A stretch of 64,000 bases of DNA from Candidatus Gastranaerophilales bacterium (GTDB lineage: Bacteria > Cyanobacteriota > Vampirovibrionia > Gastranaerophilales > Gastranaerophilaceae). The stretch spans positions 1 to 64,000 of the forward strand of contig CALYDL010000009.1 in the NCBI GenBank assembly GCA_944325145.1, in the 5' to 3' direction. The notes beneath the pieces were generated by a model. That model was not told the DNA's origin. It was given only the letters and a program-made list of their open reading frames with translations, and did no database searches. The position numbers and the translations under genes are program-made. Positions 63,734-64,000 of this stretch are shown here, in pieces; the first letter of the stretch is position 1, and each line of letters opens with the position of its first letter.

Positions 63734-64000
63734 ATGGAATTAAAAAAGCTTTCAATTATAATAGGTTCGCTTGTTTTAGCTATTTTTCTTTTTTTGGCGG
63801 GGTTTTTATTCATTTTTAATTCAGGCCATAAAAAAGATTCTTTTACATATTACAAACAAGGAATTGAATATTTTGAAAAGAACGATTTTCAAAATGCCTA
63901 TTACAATTTCACAAAAATATATCCAAATTCGCCCCTTTTTCTAAATGCACTTTATAAACAGGCAAAAAGTGCTGAAAATGTGGGAGATTACAAAACTGCA
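63734..64000 (+). CDS. Membrane-anchored TPR protein (partial, cut by window end)
   Basis: The first 89 residues of a longer protein: a membrane anchor or signal (about residues 7-29), then TPR-like helices (YYKQGIEYFEKNDFQNAYYN and ALYKQAKSAENVGDYKTA). The layout resembles the N-terminus of Slt-type lytic transglycosylases or tetratricopeptide lipoproteins, but the catalytic part lies beyond the window. Confidence 0.6.
   Translation, partial: MELKKLSIIIGSLVLAIFLFLAGFLFIFNSGHKKDSFTYYKQGIEYFEKNDFQNAYYNFTKIYPNSPLFLNALYKQAKSAENVGDYKTA

Overview
The window looks like chromosome of an AT-rich, Gram-negative, anaerobic bacterium. My best guess is the non-photosynthetic sister group of cyanobacteria (Vampirovibrionia/Melainabacteria, Gastranaerophilales-like). 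This is inferred from gene content and protein style, not from a marker comparison. Supporting signs are a complete RND efflux pump with TolC (so an outer membrane), a pilin-like protein with a GFTLAE prepilin signal, long-type PPi-dependent phosphofructokinase plus membrane pyrophosphatase, ATP-type PEP carboxykinase, an ADP-forming acyl-CoA synthetase, a large (Alu-bearing) SRP RNA, and several hypothetical proteins with no family I recognise. I see no prophage, insertion sequence or CRISPR array.

Layout. 0-6 kb: acyltransferase, tRNA-Gly with a duplicated 3' flank, PFP and YchF, then a 490-bp non-coding stretch with a strongly paired element ahead of a pilin-like gene. 6-9 kb: RNase E/G with an overlapping small membrane protein. 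8.7-13 kb: RuvC, UmuD-UmuC, and a YbjQ / membrane-YbjQ / M48 peptidase operon, then tRNA-Gln. 13-24 kb (minus strand): membrane pyrophosphatase, then an MFP-RND-TolC-UvrB operon. 24-27 kb: two polyprenyl-phosphate-sugar type glycosyltransferases. 27-28 kb: L10-L7/L12 with promoter and L10 leader. 28-31.3 kb: a sigma factor followed by three mutually related hypothetical proteins. 31-38.5 kb: membrane protein, DMT transporter, IlvC, DUF815 ATPase, OadG-like protein, a 99-bp-repeat protein and a nitrilase-family amidase. 38.6-42.4 kb (minus): lipoprotein, the S6-SSB-S18 operon, and DUF4127-DapF. 42.5-49.6 kb: division/cell-wall operon murF-mraY-murD-ftsW-murG-folC. 50-53 kb: radical SAM protein and acyl-CoA synthetase. 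53.2-56.8 kb (minus): SRP RNA, rubredoxin, heavy-metal ATPase, SAH hydrolase. 57-64 kb: PEPCK, Ski2-like helicase, SDR, HU, PadR-like regulator, and the start of a TPR protein.

How the genes fit together. PFP, the membrane pyrophosphatase, PEPCK and the ADP-forming synthetase point to a fermentative, PPi-saving metabolism. Cell-envelope work is well represented (murF-murG, DapF, RND pump, glycosyltransferases). DNA repair genes (RuvC, UmuDC, UvrB) are spread through the first third.

Most interesting observations: (1) an F-x-G signature at almost the same N-terminal position (residues 15-18) in three proteins, two of them unrelated to the third, with a similar NFGFG in a fourth; (2) a three-gene cluster of mutually related proteins with a repeated K/E-rich plus hydrophobic unit; (3) a 149-nt element with perfect 18-bp terminal complementarity and a GAAA-capped hairpin upstream of the pilin gene; (4) several genes whose -10 box lies 6-8 nt before the ATG, suggesting leaderless mRNAs; (5) a duplicated tRNA-Gly 3' flank around a palindromic insert. 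All start sites below were chosen by eye from Shine-Dalgarno (SD) spacing and gene overlap.
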